A stretch of 64,000 nt of DNA from Hymenolepis diminuta (Eukaryota; Platyhelminthes; Cestoda; Cyclophyllidea; Hymenolepididae). Shown here in pieces: positions 52,039 through 64,000 of this stretch (the stretch's first letter is position 1; the number at the start of each line of letters is the position of its first letter). The DNA lies in NCBI GenBank assembly GCA_900708905.1, contig CAADRB010000002.1, positions 433,698 through 497,697 of the forward strand. The letters are read 5' to 3'. The notes beneath the pieces are model-generated. The model was not told where the DNA came from, searched no databases, and saw only the letters and a list, made by a program, of their open reading frames with translations. A program made the translations under genes and the position numbers.

Positions 52039-52992
52039 AAAGATTAACAGCCATCAGCTAACAGGGACCAATCCCACTTTTCGGAAAATCAGCAAAATTG
52101 AGTCGTGGATAAGCGGAATTTATTAATTGGCAACGATTAAAAATTGTGTGAGAGAGAGAGGGAGAAAATGGAGAAAGAGAGAAAGAACAAAATTAGAAAT
52201 GAGGGAGAGCACAAGAATAGAGCGTCTACGCCACCATTATTGTAACTGACGTTTTTTGGTGTTTAAGGGTAAAAAATAAGCTATCGAGAAAAGGAGAAGT
52301 TCAAATCGTTGATTAAGACTCTCCAACTGGAGTATTTAAAAATGATTCAAATAAACTCAAAAACTTGAAAATGATTTCTTGTCAAAAAGAATGAAATAAA
52401 TGTTGCTCAAAATTTTAGCGAAATTTTTAAGGAATCCTTCAAACTATGGGAAAGCAACCAAAACTGGGTAAAAGTAAACTTCACAATGGGATGAAGGGGA
52501 CGGTATCAAAAAGACTAATACTGAAGTCGAATTATCAAAAGTTTCTTGCTTCATCAGATTTTTGAGTTTGAATTGCACAATAATTTCTAAATTAAACTCC
52601 CGTAATTCATTCTAATAGATTGCAGAGTTAATTATTGTCCACGATTTCTAGTGATTACTGGCAAAATCAACTTAATTCGATTTGATGAAAATCATGTTTA
52701 TGTTTTGCGCATTTACCTGGACTATTTCCAGACGTTTCAATTGAAGAATATTAATTTGCGATTTGTACTCGCCTCTTTCGCGTTAACTCCAACGGCTCAT
52801 CGGTTATAAGACTAGTGATGCAGACACTCTTCCTCGCTCTTCGCATTATTCTTTTTTCTCTCTCCATTTTTCTCTCACGCTCTCTCTCAATTTTCAATTA
52901 TTGCTGGTAATAAATTTAGATTTACCTTCGATTCACTCTTCTCAGTCACTTATACCGTATTTGTCATCTACTAACTGACAGTTGCTAATCTT
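52039..52992. mobile_element. Long imperfect inverted repeat (foldback or MITE-like)
   Basis: The left arm (about 52039-52255) and the reverse complement of the right arm (about 52795-52992) share ordered blocks: aagattaacag against aagattagcaa, aatttatta, a purine-rich gagagagag...aaatggag tract, and ttattgtaactgacg against ttataaccgatgag. Arms are about 200 bases with a middle of about 540 bases. No open frame of note lies in the middle. This could be a non-autonomous foldback element; target-site duplications were not found. Confidence 0.55.
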
Positions 52993-55900
52993 AGCTGGAA
53001 AAATTGGTGTCCCTGTAAGAACTCAACTTTAAATCAGTTGCTTTCTTCTGAATTCTGAGAAAACAGGACGATCTTACATGATCTTAGCAAAGCTCACTAG
53101 AGCTCTCTAAGTTGAACTCCAAATCTTAACATGTTCATCTGGAAAAAATATTGTTGAATAAGTAGGTACCTTATTTGACTTGAATCAAACAAATGGGATT
53201 CGATCACTATGAATCTGCATACAAATATTATCTCAATGAAAAAAATCAAAAGAAAGCTTCTCGGTTAGAGAAAAAAGTTTTGACCTTTACAAAATAATTG
53301 ATTTTTGATACTTATTGCAATTATTTATAAGTAGCAGAACCCTAACTTGACAACTGTGATGTGAAATCGAATTTAAAAAATTATTTATATATGACGATCA
53401 AATATTTTTAAGAGAAAGTGTGCTTTTTTCTCCTAACTTATTGTTGACTGATTTATTAGTTTTTTAGGACTGACAAATTTTGCAGTAACTAAAGGTAATT
53501 AGTCTAACGATTTGTTAAATTTGAAACGCTAAAATATTATGCATTCTTTATTCATTTTTTCTTTAGTTAAGGATGGTAAGTATTATTTATTTCGTTTACA
53601 TTCAAAGTATTTAGGTAATACAAGATGGCAGTTCTCGTATAAAATATCTCTCAAAAAGAAACATTTGTGAAACTAGGAATTCTGGATTCAGAAGATGAGT
53701 ATGACAATTCTCTCATAATAAGTGTTAACAAGGAAGTATGAATCCATTCTTTCAAGGTCATGCCTTTGGGGAAAGGATTTCATTCAAAACAAATAATTTA
53801 ATACGGTATATTATCTTCATGTGGGATTAATGAATTAATCCTATCGAAGATAACTTGAGTAATAGCTCCTATATCCAAAATATTTTCTGCTGATCTCATA
53901 TACCTGCTCTTAAAATAAGAAGATTTAAATTAATCAAGGTGACATGACCTAACGCAGAATTAAATCTGTCGATCAACGAGCTCAGAATATGATAGAAATA
54001 GTCTCACCTATGAACCTGAGAGTCAAACCATCCAATTTAAAAATTAAGACATTTCTCAGAGAATCATATCCCTTATGAAAGCGGAGAAAACTCAAAATGT
54101 TCAAAAGATAATTGATGTCCTTACTTCATAATCTTCATTTTTTTATTAATCTCTTTCCCGTTTCACTCTGTAATTTGGCGTTCCTATTATTCTGATGCAA
54201 TCCTAAGGTTAAAGTCTACAAATATTTCTTTTGTGTCATGAACATTAGTAACAACGGTAGGGAAAATTTTTCGGTGGTATTGAGTACTAACTAATGGCAA
54301 GGCCGCATACAGCTTAAACTTAGACATAGATGCAAGAATTTTTTTTGACTATCTGGAGAGCCTATGACAATTATCGTACGGAACATAAGTTTTTATAGGT
54401 AGGCAAATCTACCATTGGTCTCAATTTAATTCACTTTAAGGGAATCATCCGTTGGAGTTTCAATTACTTTTCTAATGCCAAAAAATGAAATAAAACCATT
54501 AATATGAGTAAATTCTACTAGTAACTCAAGATATATATTTGAATTCTTATATGGTATCATTCGTGTTGCTTCTTTCATCAAGGAATAACTAAAGACTCCC
54601 TATTAGCAAACCTGGATGGGAACTTATTTCATTTTAAATTAAGGTGCTGAAGAGCAGATGATAAGAGTCAGGGTTGAATTGAGCTGACGGTTTTGCGTCT
54701 TTTATAAGAGCGTTAGAAACAGGCTCTCAGCCTTGCTGAATCAAAGGTAAGTGTACATATGGATGCAGAGTGGACCAATAGGGAAGTCAAATTAGGAGCC
54801 TGATGTGGCCATTGGCTAGATCAGACCAGAGGGAGGAGGTTTGTGGTCATTAGGCAAGATGGTCGTCTCCTTCAACCATTTGCATTCTTTGCTTCTCTGT
54901 CCTTATTTCCATCTTTAATACATCTTACAGACATGCCCTTTTATTTTTACTTGCCTTATCTATATACTTTTAAAAAGATCTATTTAGACTACATCTCCAG
55001 TATCTATGTTACTCTGATGAACAACCGATAAAATTCATCATCTTAGGAATAGGACAGAGCATACATGAGTCAACATAAACAAAACTGAATAAGTTTTAAA
55101 TCCTTTTCCAATGCTCCTTAAATCAAACATAATCGTCAAATATACATTGATCGTTCAATCAACTGCTTAATCAAATGAATGCCGATCTCTTAAATTTTTA
55201 GACATGAAATAACTCATAAACCTAGAAGTCATATTCTGGAATTTGGACCTTAAAACATTAGAACATGACGCAGTAAAACAAGGCCATAAAATAAAAAGTG
55301 GACAGTATGATGGGCTTAAAATGAATAAGAAACAAGATTCTTGAAGTCTTGATTTTATTTGTTACTTCTAATAGATCCAGTCCCACTTACTGAACCATTC
55401 TCCTGCACTCCTAATATGTATTTTTTAAGATAAATAATTACAAAGATGTTACACTGTCATGAGTAATGAAAATAATTACGCAATTCATCCTGATTGCAGT
55501 ATCTTTTTTGAGCAAATGCAAGGTAGATGGATTTCGCACGTTAATTACAAAATATTTGATTTATTAGTAACGTGTTGGCTTATTGCCTTTGAAATTGTTG
55601 AAATTCACGACCGTAAACATAAAATACAGAGCTCATCCATGAGAAAATTAGAAACAATTTATTTTGTTGCTTATAAATCATTTCCAAAAAGATAAATCGA
55701 GTGAGATTAGATTTCCTATTGATACAAAGGAAAGAAAATAAGGCAGTGTGAGGTTTATTTATTAACCGATCTGTTGGGACACTTATCAATTTTTAGACCA
55801 AATTAGATCTTAGTAGGTGGGTCATACTGCAAAATTGTTAGATACCACAAGTAAACATTTTTTGCAAACATCAATTTTAATAATTTTATAATGTCATGCC

Positions 55901-58900
55901 TTCACATAACTGTATCGAATTGTTGGAGAAGTCTTCAGATTCACACATTTGAATTATTCTTGAAAATTCCACAATTTTTCACGTCAGTAATTCTTGATTC
56001 ACTAGGAGTGGTAACAGTTCCTACATGGAAAAGTCCAAAGTTCGCTCAATCTAATGAAGTTAAGTCTTTATCTGTGGGATATAGATTAGGCATCAGGGGA
56101 CACATTTATTGATATCCTGGAAAGATTAATTAACATTATTATGTTGTGTCGGGAGGGGGAAAGTGAAATCAGGATTTATTAATAATATTTTCTGTTATGT
56201 AAGAAATGTGGTCTAAGTATTTCTTTATTATGGAACATCTTATAGAAAAGGAAATTAGGATGGAGGGATAAAAAGGCTTATAGATGCATGACAGAAGGAA
56301 ATATGGTCCCAGGAGTTCAAAAAGTAGAAAGCTTGAAGGGAGCGACAACCTTACCACAATGGTCACTGTCCTTTAAATTAATGATAACCTGAAGATGATC
56401 TAGCCAATTACCACTATTATAACATGTTTGGCTGATTGGTATATACTGCGTGTAGGTCCTGACGTTGATAATAGTAACTGAGATTAGCTAATAGTAGCAT
56501 CACAAATAAACAGCACCAATGAATTGAATAAGCACTGAAAATTGAACTAGCTTGAGAATGCAATAAATTACAGAACAACACACATAAATGTAACAATGAA
56601 ACTTACAGAACTGTTAGTATATGTACATGAGTAATTTATTGAATCTCACCATGAGTAAATTCCACTGAGCTCTGTCATGAGCTTTGATAATTTTATCTAT
56701 CTACTCCTTAAGGTAATATGAAAATACAAATGAATCAAAGTGTCACGAGCAACGATTCAACTCGATATTCAACGATTATCGCGAATATGCACTCCCCCAG
56801 AAACTCAGAAAACTGAACTTTGGAACATTCGAAAATCGCAAAATGAGTCATATCACTTTTGAGAAAGTGGACAGCTCAGTGCTTCCATAATTCAAATCAA
56901 GTAAAACTCTTTTTTTATATGTTGACTTTATTAATACCTTCTGGAAAAAATTTTCGTTTCATGACTTTATTAATTATTGGTTAGTTAGCATATTCGAATG
57001 CTTTTCAATGAATACGACTTACAGAGGTTATTTCTGCATAACCAGACCAAACAATAATAAAACACAATCAAGAAACCAAATTTTGCCCAAAATTTTTAAT
57101 CGATTCCCTCGTGACGATCCAATATATCAAATTTCCCCAAATTAAAACTGTCATTTGCATTTGCTAAATCATTTCAGGAAAATCTTCACCCATATTTCCT
57201 TTAGTGAGTCAGTTCGTCCTAAATATCCTGTTCGACACTTGAGACTCCTTCCGAACAACCTGAACCGCACCAGATATAAGAAACTCGACGCCGTCATACT
57301 CTCTGAGTCAGTTTAAGCTGACGGATTAAGGATTTGCAGTTGCGTGATCCAACTAATTCATCTCAAATCCTTAAGTATATAAATCCTTTCTCTTACCCCC
57401 GCAACATCCTTTGTGCAACCAAATCTGCATTTCACTGCACTCGTGGCATCCACCGGCACAAACAAACCACTCTTTTTCATCCAGTTTCCTTTCTCATCTA
57501 GTATACTGCTACTAATAAATTGCTATTCACAATTTTTCCCTTTTTCTATTTTGTTGTCGTATTGAAGAGGTGTAGTCCATTACCTGTGGAATGGCTAGGA
57601 GCATATATTTGATACCTAGCTGCTGGTATCCAATCTAAACCCAGCTGAAGAGCGTCTAGTCAGCACAGTACCTGAATCGCAACTATATCAATGAATATTT
57701 TGATTCTAAATGAATGAAATCAAATAAATATTAAGCGTAATTTGCTGGCCTATTTGTCATTAAGAGGTGATAACCAACCAGAATCAATATTCTTTGCAAA
57801 TTTAACTTGAGCAATAACTGATCATGAATGCAAGTCAAGTTTTAACAATCTCTGAGTGGCCCGCTTGTCCCAAAAATTTACATAACCATTAAGAAGGCAA
57901 TTTCATCTTTTAAATTGAGGAGTAAAAACCCTCATCTAACTATTTATAACCCCTCCAATCCACTGGAGATTTAGAGAAGCATCATGTGTCCAACACAAAT
58001 ACGTTAAATCAGACGTAGAAAACCCGGAAATAAACTTACTAAAACAATATTTTTAAAATCAGTAGTCATAGTAAGTGGTACTTAGGATACTCTTCATTTG
58101 CCATTGACTTGGCCGATTGCAGAAATTAAATAAAACACACTGACTACTTGTTAATATACATTCACATCAAATTAGTAGTATGGATATTATTTAGTTGGTA
58201 TTTAAAAAAACATCGAGCAGTTCAATCTTGAATCATTTATTTTCAATGATTTATGTGAACGTGTTGAGCACTGCCAATGAGAAAAGAAAAGAGAAGAATG
58301 ACCAATTCAATGACTAAAAGCCGCGCATATTTGAAACAGAAAGCATCATCAACTGAATTAAGTAAAAACTGCATTTTATTTCAAAGTGTTATGCAATCAC
58401 CTGCAATAGTTAAAGATTTGCCTTTGAAATATAGTGACCATTGTGTATGATTTGGAATGCATATAAACCTCTAAAATGGTCCAAGAAAAGGAAAGGGCTG
58501 AGATGAAGTATAGGATTAAGTCTTGGAAATAAATCTTATTTCGTAGTTAGAATTTCATATTCAATAGAGAGCTTCAGTTTTACTTTTTCAGTTATCCCCG
58601 AATATCAAGTTACAGATCTTGACGACTAGGTTTCTTAGTGAATTTATATAACAATTAACTTTTAATATAGTGACTATTCACGCAACTTCAATAAATTTAC
58701 GTTTGCCAAAATCTAGATCGACAAGATAAATCTAGTTCACATGCTTTTATTACAGCAGAGCTCTCTAAATTTTATTCAAGTTAAACTCTATTCATTTCAA
58801 CTCCCTGACATTCAGTATTCATTAATGAATAACTCTATCTAACTCGCAATAAGATTTTAATATGTTGATTTATTTTAACTTATCATATTATTATCTTAAC

Positions 58901-59080
58901 ATACAGTAATGACAAGAAAATGCCCTTCGTATAAAAAACAGTGACCAATCTACCATTTTTAATTAGATCGGAAAAAGCAGGCCGTAATTCGTCTCATAAT
59001 ATTTTGGAATAATTATTTCCAGTTTAATAACACATGAATATGGCAATTGAATAATTATTTTTGCTTTTGTTTTTGCAGAA

Positions 59081-62000
59081 TCAAACATCCACTGGATCAG
59101 GACGGTTCTTTTTGAATTTTCGACTCAAAACCAATTGTTGCGGAGAAGGTTCAATTTCTAAAATAAAAATTTGTTTTACCAAACATGTATTATCTGAATT
59201 TTCTCAATAAAGATACTTACTTTCCTCTTTCTTCTTTAATGATAGTTTGGAAAAACACTGACAACAATGGTGTCTTATTTCCAGATTTGTCAGCCTAAAG
59301 TTGTTAGAATAAGATTGTCAGATATTTCTATAGTTTTTTTGCAAAATGATATTGTTCGTAGAGCATACTCATTATCGTCTTGAGTAGTATCGATTTTCTC
59401 CATTTCTTTCTGAGTAGTTTTGACGAAATCACCAAGATTGTCATTTTCGACACCCTTCATAGTCTTTGTTTCGAATGTGGGTGCCTTAAGTTGCTCTGGA
59501 TATGAGGATTCTTCCATCAGAACAGTTCGATAGCTCACATCCAAGTTGTAGTTTAAGATATCAGAAGTTTCAAAGTCTTCATCATCGTCGCCGAATGGAT
59601 TCATTACACACAAGGCAACCTATGATATTAAAAAACAGATCGAATTTGAATGTATCCTAGCTAATATCTGTTAAATACTTCATTCTATGGGATGATACAG
59701 ATCTGAGACTAAAATATGATCATCTTCTCCATTAAAACCACTTTTAAAAGTGTAGATACTCCAAAATTTTAAGATCTGATTCTGAATTTCGAATGTTACA
59801 CTTCAATTTCATGATGTAACGATTTGCACGTGAGTTAAAAAGTGACCCTACTGATGCATTCAGCATTCAAAATGAATCAGACTGTTTTGAGAGCCTGGCC
59901 TTTAATTTCCTTCTTTTACTTAACCTTCTCGTCCCTTTGTTTTTAACATTCCACACAAAGAAACTTTAACACAGCTGGGATCCAAATTTAGGTCACATGA
60001 AAACCCCTCTTTGCGATGCAGTGATCTTAGCATGATTGACCTCCTCCTTCCGTCACGAGTATCCAGTCTATTTATCCTCGTTAATGTAACTTGGCACGAT
60101 GTTCTAGATGTGATTTCTTTTACTTTCAGACACAAGGTTTACCTAGATTTACAAGAATTATCTTCTATTTTTGATATCCTGCTGCTAGTGTATTTCTTCA
60201 ATTGTGATATTGATATGACCTGATTTATACTACGATTAAGTTTAGAACTAATAACAGATATGAATTCACTATAATAAATCAATTTCTTTAGGAGTAATGT
60301 TTTTTTTTAGGGAGAGGGAGTGTCAGCCAACTTTAACAATGATCAAATCAGATATCAGAGACTTAATAAAAAATTGCTACTTAGTTGGTCAACTTTAAAA
60401 TGGTACTATTGTTAATTCTTGGATATGTCATGTTCTGCTTATAAACTTTCTCTTTAATGATTTAGGAAGTTTTATGATTTCCCAAACACAAGACACACAA
60501 AACTGGTAAACTGATCCATAACTAAAGGTTTGTATGAATTAAATATGCAAAATCATACCGGTGTGTGAACACCACTGGCTTATTCTCATGTTCATCTATT
60601 GCATCAACTGTTCTAGATATATGTCCTTCATATATTCTGTTCTAAGTAAACTTGAATGTCGAAAGATCTGTTCATTTGTCTATATAAAAGATGGGAACTA
60701 TAATATGGTATTAATTAAAAGGGACAAGCCTTCAAGATTCATCAGTGGATTGTGGTAAATTATGATGTCTTACTCATGAAAAGACCTCACATACAAAATC
60801 TAGAACCGGATTTATTTAAATTTAAATAAGTGGCAAGTTAAAAATTTTCTGATAGTTCTAAAACATATTAAAAGCTAAACAGTAATCAATCTTGCGTTTA
60901 ACAAACCTTCAGCCATCCCATAAGGAAAAGAAAATAGAAAATGCTAAAGATTGGGACAATGAAGTCCACGACTGGTTCTTCTTTGATCTTTTGGACCTCC
61001 AGGAATTGAGAGGCTAGAATTTCGCATCCGAAATAACTATAGACAGCGATAATCACAACCTAAAATGGAGAAAAAATATAACTCACAGATCGTTACAGGT
61101 ACAAAAACGGCCAAAATATCAGACAAAAAGGATTCGAATTTCATAGACACTCATCGAGTAGTTAAAGTGGTAAATTTAATATTGAACTCCAACAACTTAT
61201 CTAAATATTTGCTAAAGCAAAACTTCAAGTCTTCATGTGAAATCTTTAATCTTGACATAATGATACCGCGTAAAAATTTATAGCTATTCAAATCTACAAC
61301 ATCCCATCAGAGGGAACGAAACAAACATCCTTAATTCACTCCGGTTATACCAAGAACGTTAGTGTTAAGCGTACAGGTACGTCTTATGAATAATAATCAA
61401 TGGAACGAATTAAACGGATATGAAAGCTCGAATCTTTTCAGATGTGAGAAATATCTTCGAACAGATGAATTTCTCAACTTCTACAAAGGATCCCAAAGAC
61501 TACGTGAAAAATGTAGGTATATTTCATCATAATCCTCTTATAGACGAAACTTTTGCAATGTGGATTGCTCAATACCGTGATATTTATAAGAACATTATGG
61601 CAGATCTTCCCCACGCCACTCGAATTACCATGCTGCCTCTTGAATTTAACAGAAATGACCACCACCTATGTTGGTCCTACTTCCAACCGCTGATCCTGCT
61701 GATCGAACTTATAAAAAGATGATCAGTAAGTTAGGTTCGGCCATTGGTGACAACAGTTCTCTCTCCAACTCGACCATAAATGAAGATGAAAAAATTCACC
61801 ATTATGTAGGTATCGTTAACCTACTTTGCACCAGTTTCCAATTTGGTACTCTCGAAGAAAAACAATTCAGATGTTTATTTTCATTCTTGGTCTTCGAGCT
61901 CTTGCCATGCTGAAATTCAGCTCAGACTTCTGTCCCTCTTGGATAAGAAACCCGATGTCAAGAAGTCTCGACGTAGACCCGAATCAGCTGGAGGACTGTG

Positions 62001-63912
62001 AACTGCCAGTGTTCACCTTGAAAGAACCTGAAAATGACCTATCACCCATCGATCGAGGGAACCCACTCCCCATCCGGCAATTATCCGACGAATATAAGAA
62101 GCAGTCACTCTTAAGATGCTGATTTTGTGGAGACTGTCGTCATCATCGAGACTGCCCCATCGAGGATGTCGCTGCCAGAACTGTAATGACAATGGCCACA
62201 AAGAAGACTTCTACCGAGAATCTTCTCGAACGGTTCAATGAGGCAAAACCCAAACAACAAGAGAGCATTAACTCAGGCGAGGCAGAGCTATGATCGACAC
62301 TGGCTCCGATATTTAATGCTGTATAATTCTACGGGTCGATGCGATGCGAGGCTACGTTAATGGAGAAGACGATCTTCAAGGAGTGTTACGTTACCAAGCG
62401 AAGTATTTATCTAATGGGTCTAGACTGGATGGATGAGCTCAACCTCATCCACTTCCCATGACGAAAACGAAACCCACCAGATATCTACTCTCGAACCTAC
62501 GAATGCAGAAAATCTTGTGAGGGAATGCAACCAGTGTCTACATGTTGCCAAAACCCCTCATCCTTCTATTCATATTCTATCGCTGAAACCAGATTCTCTC
62601 AGAACTCAGCTCTACTTTACCAGTCCGGACTCACTAAAGGTGCGACATGCGCTACGGTGATAAATTCACATTCGAAAGAGTCCCATGTTACTCCAGTCTT
62701 GCCGACAACAAGCAAATCAACTATCTCTATTTCCCATAAACCCGTGGTGCATCAGAAACGCTTGTTACGGATCCAAGTGCACAGTTTAAAGCTACATTTT
62801 GTATAATCTTATTCCGATTGATCGATTATTCAGCTAAGAAGATCTCTCGCAGCAACAGAATTTAAAGGTCAAGATTTAAGGGCAGCGTGTAAAGAGATGT
62901 TGTTATCAAAATAACTTCGTGTTCGGACAAGATGTGACCCGATGTGGGCATATAGTGTAGGCGATCTTGCGTATGCCCTCAATCATAATTAAAATCACCG
63001 ATGAACAACTGCCATGATCACCAAACCACATGACGGCGATATCTACGACGTGGAGGACGGAAGGGACATCTGATTTGGCGACCACAAACAACTCAGACCA
63101 GGAGGGTTTGATTGGTTGATTTGTGAAACCATCATTCTTTAAATAGTCTTGACACTATTGATTTTTCGTGTTCTATATTTTACGGTTCTCTAATTCTCGA
63201 AGACGGACGGGTGATTAAGTCTACGATAGAGAGTGTTGCATATAAGAAAATAATATTTTCCCAAAATTATTCTCATATGAAAGATTCTTTATTTTCCACT
63301 TTTTAATGCCTGCTTCTTTTAATTCCCTTTCGTTCGAACGAATTTATTTACATTAGGGTTGTAAATGACGCATAATATAAATCGACCTATCGATACGAAA
63401 GCGTGGGTCTTGTGTTGATATATTGGTTCGAGTCGTTTTGTATTGTGGTGTTGTCGGGTTGTGTTTGTAACTAGTGCAATGGATTAGGGAATCTAAGAAT
63501 CAATTGCAATACCCTACAGAGGAAAGCAAATTATAGCAGATGGTTTTCTCACAACTCACTTGAGTGTAAACGAGAGGCATCATTAAACTACTATAAACTT
63601 CCAAACGTTGCAACCGTTCGCGGAAATCGCCAATTTCCTTAATTCAAATAGTTGAAAAAAGTTAAGATGAATTATACAAATCCATTGAAAGCAAGTGCTT
63701 TCAATTTACCTTGAACATATAACCAATCATACGCGGATCAGGAATATTGCCATGGAGACCGGCTTTTTGAACCAATCGAACCGCCCACTGGATAGGTACC
63801 CAATACTCAGGAAGGTATCTCTGTCGAGTTTGTTTAAAATAGTACTTGGCGATTGCTTCAAAAGCCCGGATCTCGGATTCGGTGATGATCTTTCCGAAAG
63901 TCTCTCGGATCT
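59081..63912 (-). CDS. Bestrophin C, 3' part (gene continues off the right edge)
   Basis: A second bestrophin-type calcium-gated anion channel, paralogous to the gene at 37963-45787. Six exons join in frame: 63710-63912, 63560-63637, 60907-61059, 59369-59619, 59221-59294 and 59081-59157, giving 277 residues to the stop. Exon lengths of 203, 78, 153 and 251 bases are identical to the matching exons of bestrophin A. Key blocks are IRETFGKIITESEIRAFE, YWVPIQWA, HGNIPDPRM, PLVYTQVVIIAVYSYF, MGWLKVALCVMNPFG and the calcium clasp NPFGDDDEDFET with both key Asp residues kept. The tail differs from A: a Cys-rich HHCCQC stretch and a basic end, RKFKKNRPDPVDV. The intron after exon 63560-63637 is 2.5 kb because of a Ty3/gypsy insertion; the matching intron in A is 72 nt. 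The N-terminal half lies beyond the window. Confidence 0.94.
61400..63540 (+). mobile_element. Decayed Ty3/gypsy element inside a bestrophin C intron
   Basis: In order on the plus strand: a Gag-like frame (61420-61722); two broken CCHC-type zinc knuckles in different frames (about 62117-62200); an aspartic protease active site Asp-Thr-Gly (62296-62304) with a stop soon after; a protease-end motif GLDWMDEL (about 62418-62440); an integrase zinc-finger pair Cys-x2-Cys (62526-62537); an integrase core motif around LVTDPSAQF (62761-62787); and a Pol C-terminal motif IYDVEDG (about 63036-63056). Many stops and frameshifts break it. Only about 50 bases separate protease from integrase, so the reverse transcriptase and RNase H segment is deleted. 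No 5' LTR is seen; 63320-63540 may be a 3' LTR remnant. It lies opposite in orientation to the host gene. Confidence 0.8.
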
Positions 63913-64000
63913 CTTTAGATGAGGAAATAATAAAAAAATATGCGGTACATAAATGGCCAAATATTTGCCTTTAATAGCTGGAATTTACATCACGCACTCA

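Larger units (their letters stand above)
48644..59080. other. Intergenic region between the two bestrophin genes
   Basis: About 10.4 kb without a recognised gene. It contains a fragment of the dispersed repeat (49520-49625), an assembly gap, a CpG-rich patch right after the gap, and a long inverted repeat (52039-52992). Positions 57230-57560 are C-rich with a TATATAAA-like core at 57375 and may be an LTR or promoter fragment, but no partner was found. An AATAAA on the minus strand at 58869-58874 could end the second bestrophin transcript. Confidence 0.45.

Noticed and set aside
1..64000. CRISPR arrays, bacterial operons or prophage
   Set aside because: Gene families, spliceosomal introns and base composition are those of an animal nuclear genome; no regular spaced repeats were seen.

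Overview
The window looks like nuclear DNA of an animal, most likely a parasitic flatworm and probably a tapeworm. It is AT-rich, its genes have many exons, and it carries two assembly gaps (23628-23677 and 50965-51127). The recognisable genes are animal families: galactokinase, MIX23, NCOA5 and bestrophin. Many introns are very small. I measure introns of 37, 38, 50, 63, 66, 68, 71, 72, 72, 74, 74, 75, 80 and 82 nt. As I recall, published tapeworm genomes show intron-size peaks near 36 and 73 nt. The species call is inference; the gene calls rest on translated exons that join in frame at GT-AG (once GC-AG) junctions.

Layout, left to right. Positions 636-7326 (minus) hold the first four coding exons of galactokinase; the rest lies off the left edge. 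A repeat-bearing intergenic stretch follows to 14584. MIX23 (CCDC58 family) lies at 14585-15328 (minus), divergent from the first of two NCOA5-like genes at 16284-23505 (plus), which has two duplicated candidate alternative last exons reaching 24353. From 24.5 to 29.1 kb is a repeat block with decayed Ty3/gypsy 3' ends in opposite orientations. The second NCOA5-like gene occupies 29966-33240 (plus). It has an N-terminal RRM-like domain that the first copy lacks, and an in-frame TGA in its last exon where the first copy encodes Arg.

Positions 33.5-37.9 kb are intergenic with tRNA-like SINE candidates. A complete bestrophin gene runs from 45787 down to 37963 (minus), with a second in-phase first-exon candidate at 48573-48643. 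Positions 48.6-59.1 kb are intergenic and include a long imperfect inverted repeat (52039-52992). A second bestrophin, truncated by the right edge, runs from 63912 down to 59081 (minus). One of its introns carries a decayed Ty3/gypsy element (about 61.4-63.5 kb), whereas the matching intron of the first bestrophin is 72 nt.

Functionally these are unrelated housekeeping and membrane genes: galactose phosphorylation, a mitochondrial intermembrane-space protein, two nuclear RNA/coactivator-type proteins, and two calcium-gated anion channels. No operon-like logic links them. The most informative biology is local gene duplication (NCOA5 pair, bestrophin pair, duplicated first and last exons) followed by divergence.
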